Part shown: positions 25,011 through 35,222 of the stretch, piece by piece
How the letters are laid out: each line of letters starts with the position of its first letter
Position numbering within the stretch: position 1 is the first letter of the stretch
Origin: Candidatus Dadabacteria bacterium
GTDB taxonomy: Bacteria > Desulfobacterota_D > UBA1144 > Nemesobacterales > Nemesobacteraceae
Assembly (NCBI GenBank): GCA_028823955.1
Contig: JAPPFE010000034.1
Span: 1-59,493 of the forward strand
Direction: 5' to 3'
DNA length: 59,493 nt
The notes under the pieces: generated by a model
Told to the model about the DNA's origin: nothing
Databases searched by the model: none
Seen by the model: the letters and a program-made list of their open reading frames with translations, nothing else
Made by a program: the position numbers and the translations under genes

Positions 25011-26249
25011 TTAAAAAAATTCGTTAAACCATCCTTTCATTCTCGTAAAAACATTTTTCTGGGTCAGCACCCCTGCCGGAACGCCGGATTCTTTATTTAA
25101 GCTTGCATATTTGATCAACCCCACCCCGGTTGAGTATATGGGGTCGGTGATAATGTCCGTGAGACCGCTTACGTCGCGGGGTATGCCGATGCGAACCGGC
25201 ATGTCGAGTACCTGCTCGGCAAGAGTCGCCATCTCCTGCATCTTGCTGCTCCCTCCCGTAAGCACCACCCCAGCCGGAAGCATGCCGATGAATCCCTGCT
25301 CTAGAAATTCTTTTTTTATCAGAGTAAAGATTTCCTCCATTCTCAATTGGATTATCGTCGTAAGGTCTTTTTTCAGAATACGCTTGGGCTCGCGTCCCGA
25401 AGCGCTTTTCACCTCTATTCTGTCGTCGCTTATCATTTCATTCGGATTGGCTGTGGCCACGCCGTGATTTTCCTTGAGCCTTCTTGCCTCGGGGAGTGGC
25501 ACGGAGAGTCCGAACGCGATATCCCTGTCGAGATGGTCTCCACCGAGGGTGATACTCTCGGTATATTTGACGCTTCCGTTCATAAACACCGCTATATCAC
25601 AGGTGCCTCCTCCGAAATCTATCATCGCTACCCCAATTTCTCTCTCGTCATGCGTAAGAACCGCTTCGCTTGAAGCTATCTGCTCAATTACCATGTCAAC
25701 GGAAGTCATCCCCGACATCTCTATGCATTTTATGATGTTGCGGGCCGCGGTCACGTCCCCCGTGACTATGTGGACGTTTGCCTCAAGCTTTAATCCGTGG
25801 ATACCGACCGGATCGTTTATGCCGCTTTCCCTGTCAACCGTGTATTCCTGCGGGATGGCGTGGATAATTTCCCTTTCCGCCGGAATCAGGAGGGCGTTTG
25901 CAGATTCTATCACTCTCTCGATGTCCTTGGAAGTCACCTCCTTTTCCCGCAGGGTGACCATTCCGTGCCCGTTCATTCCTTTTATATGCCCGCCCGCTAT
26001 TCCTACTATGACCTCCTTTATCACATGTCCGGACATGTGTTCGGCTTTCTCGACTGCGTTTTGTATGGAGTCCACGGTTTTCTCTATATTGACCACTACC
26101 CCCCTTTTGAGCCCGTGGGAGGGGTGGTTACCGACGCCGATTATCTCGACCTCGCCGTTTAGGTCGGACTCCCCAACCACTACGGAGACTTTTGTCGTTC
26201 CTATGTCGAGACCAACTATCGGTAGCGAACTGTTTTTTCTCTGTGCCAT
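25011..26249 (-). CDS. ftsA: Cell division protein FtsA
   Basis: FtsA is the actin-like protein that tethers FtsZ to the membrane. The 412-residue product has the phosphate-binding start GLDIGTTKVSVVVGE, the second nucleotide motif DFGGGTCDIAVF and the adenosine motif VVLTGGSSKMQEM. It ends in an amphipathic helix (RMKGWFNEFF) for membrane binding. It lies between ftsQ and ftsZ, as is usual. Confidence 0.97.
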   Translation of the reverse strand: MAQRKNSSLPIVGLDIGTTKVSVVVGESDLNGEVEIIGVGNHPSHGLKRGVVVNIEKTVDSIQNAVEKAEHMSGHVIKEVIVGIAGGHIKGMNGHGMVTLREKEVTSKDIERVIESANALLIPAEREIIHAIPQEYTVDRESGINDPVGIHGLKLEANVHIVTGDVTAARNIIKCIEMSGMTSVDMVIEQIASSEAVLTHDEREIGVAMIDFGGGTCDIAVFMNGSVKYTESITLGGDHLDRDIAFGLSVPLPEARRLKENHGVATANPNEMISDDRIEVKSASGREPKRILKKDLTTIIQLRMEEIFTLIKKEFLEQGFIGMLPAGVVLTGGSSKMQEMATLAEQVLDMPVRIGIPRDVSGLTDIITDPIYSTGVGLIKYASLNKESGVPAGVLTQKNVFTRMKGWFNEFF

Positions 26250-26258
26250 TTCGTGATG

Positions 26259-26960
26259 TTAGGAATCGTAGCCTATTACGCCTACCTCGCCCGAGCTTAT
26301 GTCTATGTCTTTTTCCACTAGGTTGTTCTTGCGCGAGTGAACTATTATCCTCTCAACCTTGTGCCACTTGCTTTTCATGTTGTTTTTCCCGAAGGTTACG
26401 AACCTGCGGTCAAGGGTTAAGAGCTTGATGCCGAAGTTTTCTTCTACTACTACCTCCGAAATCTCCGACCAGCCAAGAGCCGGACTTGACTTGGAGAGGT
26501 TGAGAATCTCGATTGCTTGGAGCATGAGACCTGGACTGACTTCCTCTTTGCTTGAGATAACCGGAAAATCAAGACCTTGCGACGGTTCTGCTAGGCCTAG
26601 CCGTCTTCCCGTTACGTCTATGTAGTGTGGCTTAGCCCCCTCCTGGGCCACTATGCAGAAAGGTTCGGTTTCGTAGATCTCAACTTTTATTTTTCCGTGA
26701 AGAAGCTTCTTCACCCGCACTTCGCTTACCCATGGATTCTCAAGGATCTCCTGCTTTGCTTTGGAAGTGGGAAACAGCATGGATGTTGACCCGGCTCTTA
26801 TTCCGGAGCGTTTTATGATTTCCGAGGAACTTATCTTGCTGTTTCCTGTGATGACAACCTCCTTTACGGTAAGATGCTCCAACGGTTCTATTGCGAAAAG
26901 AGCAATTCCGCAAACCGAGAAGAAAAAGACCGCCGATATTCCCTTTGTCAGCATGTTCAT
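26259..26960 (-). CDS. ftsQ: Cell division protein FtsQ
   Basis: FtsQ is a bitopic divisome protein that links early and late division proteins through FtsB/FtsL. The 233-residue product has one membrane segment (about residues 7-24). A POTRA domain follows (VKEVVITGNSKISSSEII to about residue 100) and then the FtsQ beta domain. Sequence conservation is low, as is normal for FtsQ; the position between murB and ftsA supports the call. The start overlaps the murB stop as ATGA. No ddl gene is present between murB and ftsQ. Confidence 0.9.
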   Translation of the reverse strand: MNMLTKGISAVFFFSVCGIALFAIEPLEHLTVKEVVITGNSKISSSEIIKRSGIRAGSTSMLFPTSKAKQEILENPWVSEVRVKKLLHGKIKVEIYETEPFCIVAQEGAKPHYIDVTGRRLGLAEPSQGLDFPVISSKEEVSPGLMLQAIEILNLSKSSPALGWSEISEVVVEENFGIKLLTLDRRFVTFGKNNMKSKWHKVERIIVHSRKNNLVEKDIDISSGEVGVIGYDS

Positions 26961-27853
26961 GTGGCTCTCGCCTCCTTGCCCATTATTTCGACTTCGGGCT
27001 CAAGGGTTATGTTCCGTTCTTCCAACGCGGCTTCCCTCGCTTTCTCGATGAGCGTGATGATATCGTCGGCTTTTGCCCTGTTGAAGTTCACGATGAAATT
27101 CGCGTGGATTTCCGAGAACTTGGCTCCGCCGACGCAAAGCCCCTTGAATCCCAGCCCCTCGAGCAATTCTCCCGCACTGACCGTGGGCGGGTTCTTGAAG
27201 ACCGAACCCGTGTTGGCCATTTTTACGGGCTGGGTCCTGTTTCTGTAAGCGAGGTACTGTCTCACGTTCTCCTCGCTTTTCTTCCTGTCTCCTTCGCGCA
27301 GTTCGAACACGGCTTTCGTGACTATGGCGCCCTCGGGCAGGTTGCTTTTCCTGTACTCGAAATTTATCTCCTCTCTTGACAGTTCTTTTTCCTCACCCTC
27401 GTGCCATACGTAAACTTTTTTTACCGCGTCCTTTATCTCTCCCCCGTTTGCGCCGGCGTTCATGTATATGCTTCCTCCGACCGTTCCAGGTATACCGGCG
27501 GCGAACTCGAACCCTGTGAGTCCGAGGCGGATCGATCTGTTCATTATGGATGAGAGCATTGCGCCGCATTCGGCTTCGACGCGCGTTCCGTCTATGCTTA
27601 CTTCCTTTAGCTTCCTCGTGCTTACGACTACGCCGTCTATTCCCTGCTCGGTTATTATGGTGTTGGAACCGGCTCCGAGCACGGTGACTTTTTCCCCTGA
27701 CTCGTGGCAGTGCCTTAGCAGTTCAAGGAAACTTTTCATGTTCTGTGGATACACGAGGCGTTTCGCCTCTCCACCGACTTTTATGTACAGGTATTTCCTC
27801 ATCGGGTAGTTGACCAGTATTTCAAGGTCGCTGTTTTGAGTTGAGTCGTTCAT
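26957..27853 (-). CDS. murB: UDP-N-acetylenolpyruvoylglucosamine reductase MurB
   Basis: MurB is the FAD enzyme that finishes UDP-MurNAc. The 298-residue product has the FAD-binding segment VLGAGSNTIITEQGIDG, the GIPGTVGGSIYMNAGA loop, GSVFKNP with the catalytic Ser, and a C-terminal Glu region (LEPEVEIMG). It overlaps murC by 4 bases upstream and ftsQ by 4 bases downstream. Confidence 0.96.
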   Translation of the reverse strand: MNDSTQNSDLEILVNYPMRKYLYIKVGGEAKRLVYPQNMKSFLELLRHCHESGEKVTVLGAGSNTIITEQGIDGVVVSTRKLKEVSIDGTRVEAECGAMLSSIMNRSIRLGLTGFEFAAGIPGTVGGSIYMNAGANGGEIKDAVKKVYVWHEGEEKELSREEINFEYRKSNLPEGAIVTKAVFELREGDRKKSEENVRQYLAYRNRTQPVKMANTGSVFKNPPTVSAGELLEGLGFKGLCVGGAKFSEIHANFIVNFNRAKADDIITLIEKAREAALEERNITLEPEVEIMGKEARAT

Positions 27854-29217
27854 ACGATCCGTTCTGCGATCCTGTCCCCGTACTTCCAGACGTTCCCGGC
27901 GCCCGAGGTAAGCAGGATATCCCCTTTTTTGAGCTCGTTTGCCATGCGGTCCACGAAAGCATCGGGGTCATCCACGTGACGTGCGTTCGCGTTGCCCGCT
28001 TTCTTTATGTCTTCGACTAGCTTTTCTGAAGTTATTCCCTTCACCGGTTTTTCCCCGGCGGGATATATATCAAGAACGTATAGGTGTTTTATTTTTCCTA
28101 AAACCCTGACAAAGTCGTTGTAAAGAAGCTTTGTCCTAGAAAATCTGTGGGGCTGGAAGAGAAGAATCGGTTCTTGGGAAAACGCTGCCTTAAGAGCTTC
28201 TATAGTGACTTCCAGCTCACTCGGGTGATGCCCGTAATCGTCTATTATCTTTACACCTTTCTTCTCACTTTTCAACTGCAGTCTTCTTTCCGTGCCCTCA
28301 AAGGTCGCAAGACCCTCTTTTATCTTCTCGAAACTGAAGCCGAACTCCATTCCCACGGCTATTGCGGCCAGGGAATTTAGGGCGTTATGGGCTCCCAGAG
28401 TGCTGAGATCCACCTCTCCGAGCAGGTAACCTCCGTATGTTACTTCAAACGATGTCCGCAGCTTGGAAAAGCGTATGTTTTCGGCCATTAGATCCGCGGG
28501 GCTGTTTATTCCGTAAGTCAGTATTTTTTTGTTGAATTCCCTGCTTATCCTTGCGGTTCTCGGACAGTCGGCGCATGTTACCGCGAGTCCGTAGAAGGGG
28601 ATTTTGTGCAGGAAGTTGGAGAAGGCAAGCTCGAGGGCCTTCATGTCTCCGTAGTAATCAAGGTGCTCTTTGTCGATATTTGTGAGCACCGTGACGACCG
28701 GAGAGAGTTTTTCGAATGATCCGTCGCTCTCATCGGCTTCCACTACCATGAAACGTCCGGTTCCAAGGTGGGCGTTTGAGTCTATGGTCCGCAGCTTTCC
28801 TCCTACCACTATGGTTGGATCGGCACCGCAGTGGGAAAGCACCGACGCTATCATGGAGGACGTGGTGGTTTTTCCGTGACTTCCGGCTACCGCAATGCCG
28901 AACTTGAGTCTCATCAGTTCTGCGAGCATTTCCGCCCTGGGTATGAGGGGAACCCTGGCCGCGGCGGCGGCGATCATCTCGGGATTGTCCTTCCTGATGG
29001 CCGACGAGTATACGACTACCTCGCTTCCCTTGATGTTCTCCGAGCCGTGACCCGCGTGAACGACGGCTCCCAGAGAAGCCAGCCGTCGGGTTATCTGGGT
29101 TTCCGCGAGGTCGGAACCGCTTACCTCAAGACCCATGTTGATCAGCACTTCGGCTATGCCGCTCATTCCTATGCCGCCTATACCGATGAAATGAACTTTA
29201 TTTATCTTGCCGTACAT
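27850..29217 (-). CDS. murC: UDP-N-acetylmuramate-L-alanine ligase MurC
   Basis: MurC adds the first amino acid of the peptide stem. The 455-residue product has the N-terminal Rossmann part HFIGIGGIGMSGIAEVL, the ATP loop GSHGKTTTSSM near residue 113, EADESDGSF and a C-terminal DDYGHHPSE motif. It lies 4 bases after murG and overlaps murB. Confidence 0.98.
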   Translation of the reverse strand: MYGKINKVHFIGIGGIGMSGIAEVLINMGLEVSGSDLAETQITRRLASLGAVVHAGHGSENIKGSEVVVYSSAIRKDNPEMIAAAAARVPLIPRAEMLAELMRLKFGIAVAGSHGKTTTSSMIASVLSHCGADPTIVVGGKLRTIDSNAHLGTGRFMVVEADESDGSFEKLSPVVTVLTNIDKEHLDYYGDMKALELAFSNFLHKIPFYGLAVTCADCPRTARISREFNKKILTYGINSPADLMAENIRFSKLRTSFEVTYGGYLLGEVDLSTLGAHNALNSLAAIAVGMEFGFSFEKIKEGLATFEGTERRLQLKSEKKGVKIIDDYGHHPSELEVTIEALKAAFSQEPILLFQPHRFSRTKLLYNDFVRVLGKIKHLYVLDIYPAGEKPVKGITSEKLVEDIKKAGNANARHVDDPDAFVDRMANELKKGDILLTSGAGNVWKYGDRIAERIV

Positions 29218-29221
29218 TCGA

Positions 29222-30289
29222 TTACCCGATTATATGCTCGATTTCGTCTACAATTTCCCGGGCGGCATGTGGCCGCGCGAGTTTTCTCGAGTTTTCCGCC
29301 ATGCGATCGAGGGTTTCCTGCTCGAGGGTTTTCTCAATAACCGCGCAAAGACCTTCGACCGAAAGTTCCTTTTCCTCAACCACCGCCGCCGCCGCGTTTG
29401 ACTCCAGGATCCTGGCGTTTTTCAGCTGGTGGTCATGCGTGGAGGAGGCAAGCGGGATCAGTATTGACGGTATGCCAAACGCCGTTATCTCGGACAGCGT
29501 TCCGGAGCCGGCCCTGCAGATCACGAGATCCGTTTTTTTATATATCCGCGACATGTCGTCTGTAAATCCGAACACTTCGGCCGAAATGCCGAACTGACGG
29601 TAGGTTTCCCTCACGCTTTCTATGTGTGCTTCCCCGGTCTGATGGGTCACGTCAACCCGGGCGCCGAGTTTTGCCAGTGACTGGGGAACGATTTCGTTCA
29701 GTTTCCACGCTCCCTGGCTCCCTCCGAGTACGAATACGTTTCGCCGGGCGCTTTGGCGGGCTTTTTTCTCCGCAGCCCCACGTGCGAGATCGCGTCTTAT
29801 GGGATTTCCGGTGAGCACGGTTTTTTCCGCCGGAAGATGCCTTTTGCTTTCTTCGAAAGTTATGAATATCCTGCCGACGAATCTCGAGAGAATTCTGTTG
29901 GCAAGCCCCGGGACGCAGTTCTGTTCGCAAACGGCGGTCGGGATGCAACTTATCGAGGCGCAAAGCAGGGTGGGTCCGGACGCGTATCCACCGACTCCTA
30001 TAACTACATCGGGCCTGAAATTCCTGAGTATCCTTAGGGAACTCAGCATCGCTCCTAGTATTGAAATCACCGCTATCACCTTCTGGGAGAAACTTTTCCC
30101 TACAATTCCCCTTGATTTTATGAATTCGACCCTGTATCCCTTCTCCGGAAGGATCCTTTTTTCGATTCCCTGTTCCGTTCCCACGAACACAACCTCGTTT
30201 CCGCCGTCTCTCTCAAGTATTTCCTCCGCGATTGATATCGCGGGAAAAACATGTCCTCCTGTTCCTCCTCCGGCTATTATCACTTTCAT
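29222..30289 (-). CDS. murG: UDP-GlcNAc transferase MurG
   Basis: MurG adds GlcNAc to lipid I at the inner face of the membrane to make lipid II. The 355-residue product has the glycine-rich GGGTGGHVFPA at the N-terminus, GVGGYASGP, and the donor site GSQGAWKLNE and RAGSGTLSEITAFGIPSI. It is transcribed with ftsW, overlapping by an ATGA. Confidence 0.97.
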   Translation of the reverse strand: MKVIIAGGGTGGHVFPAISIAEEILERDGGNEVVFVGTEQGIEKRILPEKGYRVEFIKSRGIVGKSFSQKVIAVISILGAMLSSLRILRNFRPDVVIGVGGYASGPTLLCASISCIPTAVCEQNCVPGLANRILSRFVGRIFITFEESKRHLPAEKTVLTGNPIRRDLARGAAEKKARQSARRNVFVLGGSQGAWKLNEIVPQSLAKLGARVDVTHQTGEAHIESVRETYRQFGISAEVFGFTDDMSRIYKKTDLVICRAGSGTLSEITAFGIPSILIPLASSTHDHQLKNARILESNAAAAVVEEKELSVEGLCAVIEKTLEQETLDRMAENSRKLARPHAAREIVDEIEHIIG

Positions 30290-31395
30290 CGTTCCTTAGT
30301 ACTGAATCTAGAGACGCTCAGGATGATTCCGAACGCCGCAAGCGTCGACACAAGAGAGCTCCCTCCGTAGCTCACAAGAGGCAGCGTCAGTCCCGTGGTG
30401 GGAAAGAGGCCGACCGCAACTCCCATGTTAAGCGCCGCCTGGAGCGTTATGAGCGCCGTGAAACCGAATACCATGTATCTTGAGAAAGGATCTTCCGCCC
30501 GCATGGATATCCTTACGCACCTTCCCAGAATCATGAGAAAAAGCACGATTAACGTTATTACCCCTACGAATCCGAATTCCTCGCCTATTATCGAAAAGAT
30601 GAAATCCGTGTGGGCCTGGGGAAGGAAAAGCAGTTTCTGGGAACTGTTCCCGAGCCCGCTTCCGTATATTCCGCCGATACCGAAGGCCATGAACGACTGA
30701 ACGGCCTGGTATCCCGAGCCGAGGGGGTCTTTCCACGGATCTAGGAAGGACATTATTCTCTCCATTCTGTAACCCTCGTTGATGATAGCCAGCACGAGCA
30801 GTCCCACGGCCCCGATTCCGATGCTGAGCAGGTACCGGAGCTTGGCTCCCCCCACAAAGAGCATTATGAAAAGAATTGCCAGAACGAGGAAAGAGGTTCC
30901 GAGGTCTGGCCCGGCCAGGATAAGTCCCACGTAGGCGCCACCGGCAAGCAGGGGAGAAAAGATGCCGATCCAGAAACTGTCCATCTTGTCCTCCTTCTTG
31001 AACAGGAAGTGCGCCATGTAGATGACCAGCATGTACTTGCAGAACTCAGACGGCTGAAACGAGAATCCCCAGACCGAAATCCACCTTCGTCCCCCGCCGA
31101 CTTCCTTTCCTATTTCAGGCAAAAGCACGATTACGAGTAAAGCGAGTCCGAGCAGATAACCCGGGTAAACCAGCTTTCTTACAAAAGACGGCTTCACGTG
31201 CATCAATGTCACCATGGCCGTTATTCCAACGAGAAGATATATGACGTGGAATTTGAGAAACCGCATCGAGTTGTTATAGGTTTCAAGGGAGTATATGGAG
31301 CTTGCGTTGTATACGGCCACCACCCCGATTCCCGCCACTATGAGGACGAGCCCGAGGAGCAGTACGTCAAAATCCCTGTTTTTGAAATCAAACAT
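30286..31395 (-). CDS. ftsW: Peptidoglycan glycosyltransferase FtsW
   Basis: FtsW is the SEDS-family polymerase that works with FtsI at the septum. The 369-residue product has about ten membrane segments. SEDS features seen are RRWISVWGFSFQPSEF, AGPDLGTSFL, IGEEFGFVG and PLVSYGGSSL near the C-terminus. The start overlaps murD by 8 bases. RodA is similar, but the dcw position favours FtsW. Confidence 0.95.
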   Translation of the reverse strand: MFDFKNRDFDVLLLGLVLIVAGIGVVAVYNASSIYSLETYNNSMRFLKFHVIYLLVGITAMVTLMHVKPSFVRKLVYPGYLLGLALLVIVLLPEIGKEVGGGRRWISVWGFSFQPSEFCKYMLVIYMAHFLFKKEDKMDSFWIGIFSPLLAGGAYVGLILAGPDLGTSFLVLAILFIMLFVGGAKLRYLLSIGIGAVGLLVLAIINEGYRMERIMSFLDPWKDPLGSGYQAVQSFMAFGIGGIYGSGLGNSSQKLLFLPQAHTDFIFSIIGEEFGFVGVITLIVLFLMILGRCVRISMRAEDPFSRYMVFGFTALITLQAALNMGVAVGLFPTTGLTLPLVSYGGSSLVSTLAAFGIILSVSRFSTKER

Positions 31396-32716
31396 CTCTT
31401 ACGATCTCCTTAAACAGATTTCCCCTTTCCTCGTATGAGCCGAACATGTCAAAACTTGAACACCCGGGCGAAAACAGGAGCGTGTCTCCAGCATTGGACA
31501 GTTCAAAAGCGTTTTGCGTCGCCTCTTTCAGGGAGTCCGCGCATGTTGTCTGCGCTAGGTCGCCCAGTTGGGCGCGCATTTTCTCTCTTGTCTCCCCTAT
31601 CAGGACCAGGGCTTTTACCTTGCTTGCCACTGCGTCCTTAAGGCAGTTGTAGTCGATTCCTTTGTCCTTTCCTCCGGCAACCAGTATGATCGGCGGGGAG
31701 AGGCTCTCAATTGCTCTCAGAGTGGCGAATGGAGTTGTGGATTTTGAGTCGTTGTACACATCTACCCCCCTTGTCGTCAGCACGAATTCCATTCTGTGCG
31801 GAAGTGGGCGGAATTCGTTTATGCTTTTCTGCACCGGATCCCGCTGACAGCCCAGTACTCCCGCAACGGCCACCGCTGCCATTATGTTTTCCTTGTTATG
31901 TTCTCCGACAAGTGCCGAGTTCCGAAGATAGAAGGAAAGCTCTCCGAACACTATTTCATCTTCCTTGCAGTAGACGTCGGTTTTCTCTTGCCCAGTTCCG
32001 AAAGATATTTTTTTTGCCCTGAAGCTGTCCGAGCCCTTAAGCACCGCCGGATCGTCCGCATTGAATACTGCCCAGTCATTTTCTTTCTGGTTTGCGAAAA
32101 GCCCGAGCTTAGCCGCTTCGTATTCTTCCATGCTCGAATGGTGGTCTAGGTGGTTCGGTGATATGTTGAGGATTACCGCGATGTGGGGAGAAAAATCCTT
32201 TATTCCCTGGAGCTGAAAGCTGCTGAGTTCAAGCAGCAGGAAGTCGTATTCGTCGTCTTTTTCAGCTACCGATATAAGGGGCGTTCCTATATTTCCTCCC
32301 GTAAAGATTTTTATTCCGCTTCGTTTGAGCATTTCCGAGAGAAGGGACGTGGTCGTTGTCTTTCCGTTTGTTCCCGTTATGCCTATTACCGGTTTTGATA
32401 AGAAGTTCCACGCAAGCTCGATTTCGCTTATTACCGTTTTTCCCGCTACTTGGGCGTTCCTGATCTCGGGAAGATCGAACCTTACCCCTGGACTCAGTAC
32501 TATCGTATCGGCCCATTCGAAGAATTCGGGTGCATGAGTCCCGCAGCGGATTTCCATTCCACCCGTCGCGAGTTTCTCCACTGCGGGTCCGAGTTCCCCG
32601 GCTTCCCTCGAGTCTGTTGCTTTCACCCAGGCTCCTTTGGAGTGGAGGAATTTTGAAGTTTCTACTCCGGTTATCCCTAGCCCCACGATCAAGAATCTGT
32701 TTTCGTCGAGATCCAT
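31388..32716 (-). CDS. murD: UDP-MurNAc-L-alanine-D-glutamate ligase MurD
   Basis: MurD adds D-glutamate to the stem. The 442-residue product has an N-terminal Rossmann part (LIVGLGITGVETS, within a short variation), the ATP loop GTNGKTTTTSLL near residue 115, the NISPNHLDHH segment and the C-terminal NDSKSTTPFAT and LLFSPGCSSFD motifs. It sits between mraY and ftsW. Confidence 0.97.
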   Translation of the reverse strand: MDLDENRFLIVGLGITGVETSKFLHSKGAWVKATDSREAGELGPAVEKLATGGMEIRCGTHAPEFFEWADTIVLSPGVRFDLPEIRNAQVAGKTVISEIELAWNFLSKPVIGITGTNGKTTTTSLLSEMLKRSGIKIFTGGNIGTPLISVAEKDDEYDFLLLELSSFQLQGIKDFSPHIAVILNISPNHLDHHSSMEEYEAAKLGLFANQKENDWAVFNADDPAVLKGSDSFRAKKISFGTGQEKTDVYCKEDEIVFGELSFYLRNSALVGEHNKENIMAAVAVAGVLGCQRDPVQKSINEFRPLPHRMEFVLTTRGVDVYNDSKSTTPFATLRAIESLSPPIILVAGGKDKGIDYNCLKDAVASKVKALVLIGETREKMRAQLGDLAQTTCADSLKEATQNAFELSNAGDTLLFSPGCSSFDMFGSYEERGNLFKEIVRDV

Positions 32717-32720
32717 TTGG

Positions 32721-33833
32721 TCACCTTATCTTTAGACTTGAAAGAGCGAGGATAGAAAGAACCACGCATATTATCCAGAAACGCACCACCACCTTCGATT
32801 CCGCCCATCCGGCAAGCTCGAAATGGTGATGAAGGGGCGTCATCCTGAAAACCCTCTTGCCTGTAGAGCGAAACGAGATCACCTGGATTATCACCGAAAG
32901 CGTTTCCACGAAGAATATTCCCCCTGCCACTATCAGGAGTATTTCCTGCTTTATCATCAGGGCGCTGAATCCTATAGCCGCTCCCAGCGAAAGGGAACCC
33001 ACGTCTCCCATGAACACCTCGGCCGGGTGGGAGTTGTACCAGAGAAACCCCAGGCATGCTCCTCCGACCGCCGCGAGAAAAATGGCCAATTCCCCGGCTC
33101 CCTGCACATGCGGGATCTGCAGGTAGCTTGCAAACTGCAGGTTTCCGGCGAGATAGGCGAAGATTATGTAGGTGGTGGTTACGATAGCGATCGAACCTAT
33201 GGCCAGACCGTCAAGACCGTCGGTGAGATTCACCGCGTTTGAGGAACCTACGGTGACCAGAAGAGCGAAAAGTATGTAGAGATATCCAAGATCCACAACT
33301 GCCTGCTTTATGAACGGAAACACCACCGAGGTCGAGGAATACACCACGATTTCATCGGCTCTCATGGACATTGAGAAACTTCCGCTTTCGTTCATGCAGA
33401 GAATGACCACGAAAGTCACGGCTATGAGCGTCTGGCAGAGAAACTTTACTCTTGCCCTTATACCCTTTCCTCTCTTTATCTTCATGAAATCATCGAAAAA
33501 TCCCAGAATGGCAAAACTTGCCGTGAACAGAAGCACGAGCATGACCTTGTCTATGAGGAAGTTCGTCCAGAGAAGGGATGAGATCATTATGGCCATTACG
33601 ATGAATATGCCCCCCATCGTTGGAGTGCCGGCTTTTACGCCGTGACTGCTGGGTCCTTCTTTGCGTATGGTCTCTTGGAGCTGCGCCGCTTTTAGCAGGT
33701 CAATCAGCTTTTTCCCGAGGAGGACGCAGAGGACAAACGAAGTCAGCCCGGCCCCAAAAGAACGGAAAGTTATATACTTGAAAACATTTAAAAAAATAAA
33801 GTCGTCTTTTAGAAGATGCAGAAAGTAGAGCAT
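32721..33833 (-). CDS. mraY: Phospho-MurNAc-pentapeptide transferase MraY
   Basis: MraY makes lipid I in the inner membrane. The 370-residue product has about ten membrane segments. Conserved loops seen are GTPTMGG, FFDDFMKIKRGKG, NLTDGLDGLA, FMGDVGSLSLG and the final MTPLHHHFELAGW. Gaps of only a few bases separate it from murF and murD. Confidence 0.98.
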   Translation of the reverse strand: MLYFLHLLKDDFIFLNVFKYITFRSFGAGLTSFVLCVLLGKKLIDLLKAAQLQETIRKEGPSSHGVKAGTPTMGGIFIVMAIMISSLLWTNFLIDKVMLVLLFTASFAILGFFDDFMKIKRGKGIRARVKFLCQTLIAVTFVVILCMNESGSFSMSMRADEIVVYSSTSVVFPFIKQAVVDLGYLYILFALLVTVGSSNAVNLTDGLDGLAIGSIAIVTTTYIIFAYLAGNLQFASYLQIPHVQGAGELAIFLAAVGGACLGFLWYNSHPAEVFMGDVGSLSLGAAIGFSALMIKQEILLIVAGGIFFVETLSVIIQVISFRSTGKRVFRMTPLHHHFELAGWAESKVVVRFWIICVVLSILALSSLKIR

Positions 33834-33836
33834 GGC

Positions 33837-35222
33837 TTATTTTTCGTAAAGCATCTGTATTACCGTTTCCATCTTCATTCCCCGGGACCCCTTCACAAGC
33901 ACCAAGTCGTCCTCTCGGCACGTGTCAAGAAGCAGGGCCGCTGCCTCCTGCGGGCTCTCCGCCACGTGACATGCCGTCTGCCCTCGTACGGACGATACGA
34001 GCAACCGGGAGAATTCTCCCATGGCTATTACCATATGAAGACCGAGCTTCGAGATATGTTCCCCGATCATCTGGTGTTCTTTTTCGCTGTTTTCTCCCAG
34101 CTCAAGCATGTCCCCAAGAACCGCTACCGCCTTCGCCTTGCCGCGCCGGTGGGCGACGAGTTCATCAAGCGCCGCGCGCATCGAGTCGGGATTTGCGTTA
34201 TATGAGTCGTTTATGACTCTGAAGCCGAAAGGGGTACGGATAACCTCAAGGCGCATGGCGGAGGGAACGTATTTCTCAAGACCTGCCAGTATCTCGCTCA
34301 TTCCGCATCCGAGAGAATGCGCAAGAGCGGAGGCGGAAAGGGCATTTGAAACATTGTGAGCTCCTATTCCCCTTATTCTCGCTCTGGCGGACTGCTTGCC
34401 TATGTGTATCGTGAATTCGATGGACTCCATTTCCTCGTGGCTGATGTCGTCTGCCCTTATGAAAGCCTCCGGAGAGGCAACCCCGTATGTGATCTTCCGG
34501 CAGCGCACGCGGGCCGCTATCTTCTCCACCCAGGGATCGTCAATGTTTACGCAGAAAGTGTTTTCCTCTCCGAAGTTTTCAACCAATTCTCCTTTAGCCT
34601 TTGCGACTCCTTCCAGGTTTTTCATTCCCTCTAGGTGAGCTTTTCCTACAGTGGTGATCGTCCCCACATCGGGCGAGGCGATATCCGCGAGGGTTCTTAT
34701 TTCTCCGAAAGAGTTCATCCCCATCTCGAGCACGCAGAAATCGTGGCTTTTCTCCAGTTTCAGAAGGTTGAGCGGAAGACCTATCTGATTGTTTAGGTTG
34801 CCGTGGGTGCTGAGCACGCTGCCTGATACGGACAGTATGCTGTGGGTCATGTTCTTGGTTGTAGTTTTTCCGTTCGAACCCGTAATGGCGACGACTTTTA
34901 GGTCGGGAAACGAATTTCTCCAGTGTCTTGACATCTCAAGGAGGGCTTTTTGCGTGGATTCGACTTTTATTATCGCGCCGCAGTTGCGTTTTGAGTTCTG
35001 TATTTGCAGGTATTTTTCCACTATCGCCCCCGCAGAGCCTTTTTCAAAAGCCTCGGCGACGTAATCGTGCCCGTCAAAGTTGGGCCCCTCTATGGCGACG
35101 AAGAGCTGGTTTTTCTCTATATTTCTGGAATCGATGGAGACCCCCGAAGCTCCAACCGGCATCTTGCCGCCGACGAGGCTCCCTCCCGTGGAATTTAAGA
35201 GAAAGTCAAGGCTGAATCTCAA
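33837..35222 (-). CDS. murF: UDP-MurNAc-tripeptide D-Ala-D-Ala ligase MurF
   Basis: MurF attaches the terminal D-Ala-D-Ala. The 461-residue product shows the ATP loop GSNGKTTTKNM near residue 113, then VLEMGMNSFGEI and the NDSYNANPDSMRAAL segment specific for MurF. Its start overlaps murE as ATGA. D-Ala-D-Ala itself must be supplied by a Ddl encoded elsewhere. Confidence 0.97.
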   Translation of the reverse strand: MRFSLDFLLNSTGGSLVGGKMPVGASGVSIDSRNIEKNQLFVAIEGPNFDGHDYVAEAFEKGSAGAIVEKYLQIQNSKRNCGAIIKVESTQKALLEMSRHWRNSFPDLKVVAITGSNGKTTTKNMTHSILSVSGSVLSTHGNLNNQIGLPLNLLKLEKSHDFCVLEMGMNSFGEIRTLADIASPDVGTITTVGKAHLEGMKNLEGVAKAKGELVENFGEENTFCVNIDDPWVEKIAARVRCRKITYGVASPEAFIRADDISHEEMESIEFTIHIGKQSARARIRGIGAHNVSNALSASALAHSLGCGMSEILAGLEKYVPSAMRLEVIRTPFGFRVINDSYNANPDSMRAALDELVAHRRGKAKAVAVLGDMLELGENSEKEHQMIGEHISKLGLHMVIAMGEFSRLLVSSVRGQTACHVAESPQEAAALLLDTCREDDLVLVKGSRGMKMETVIQMLYEK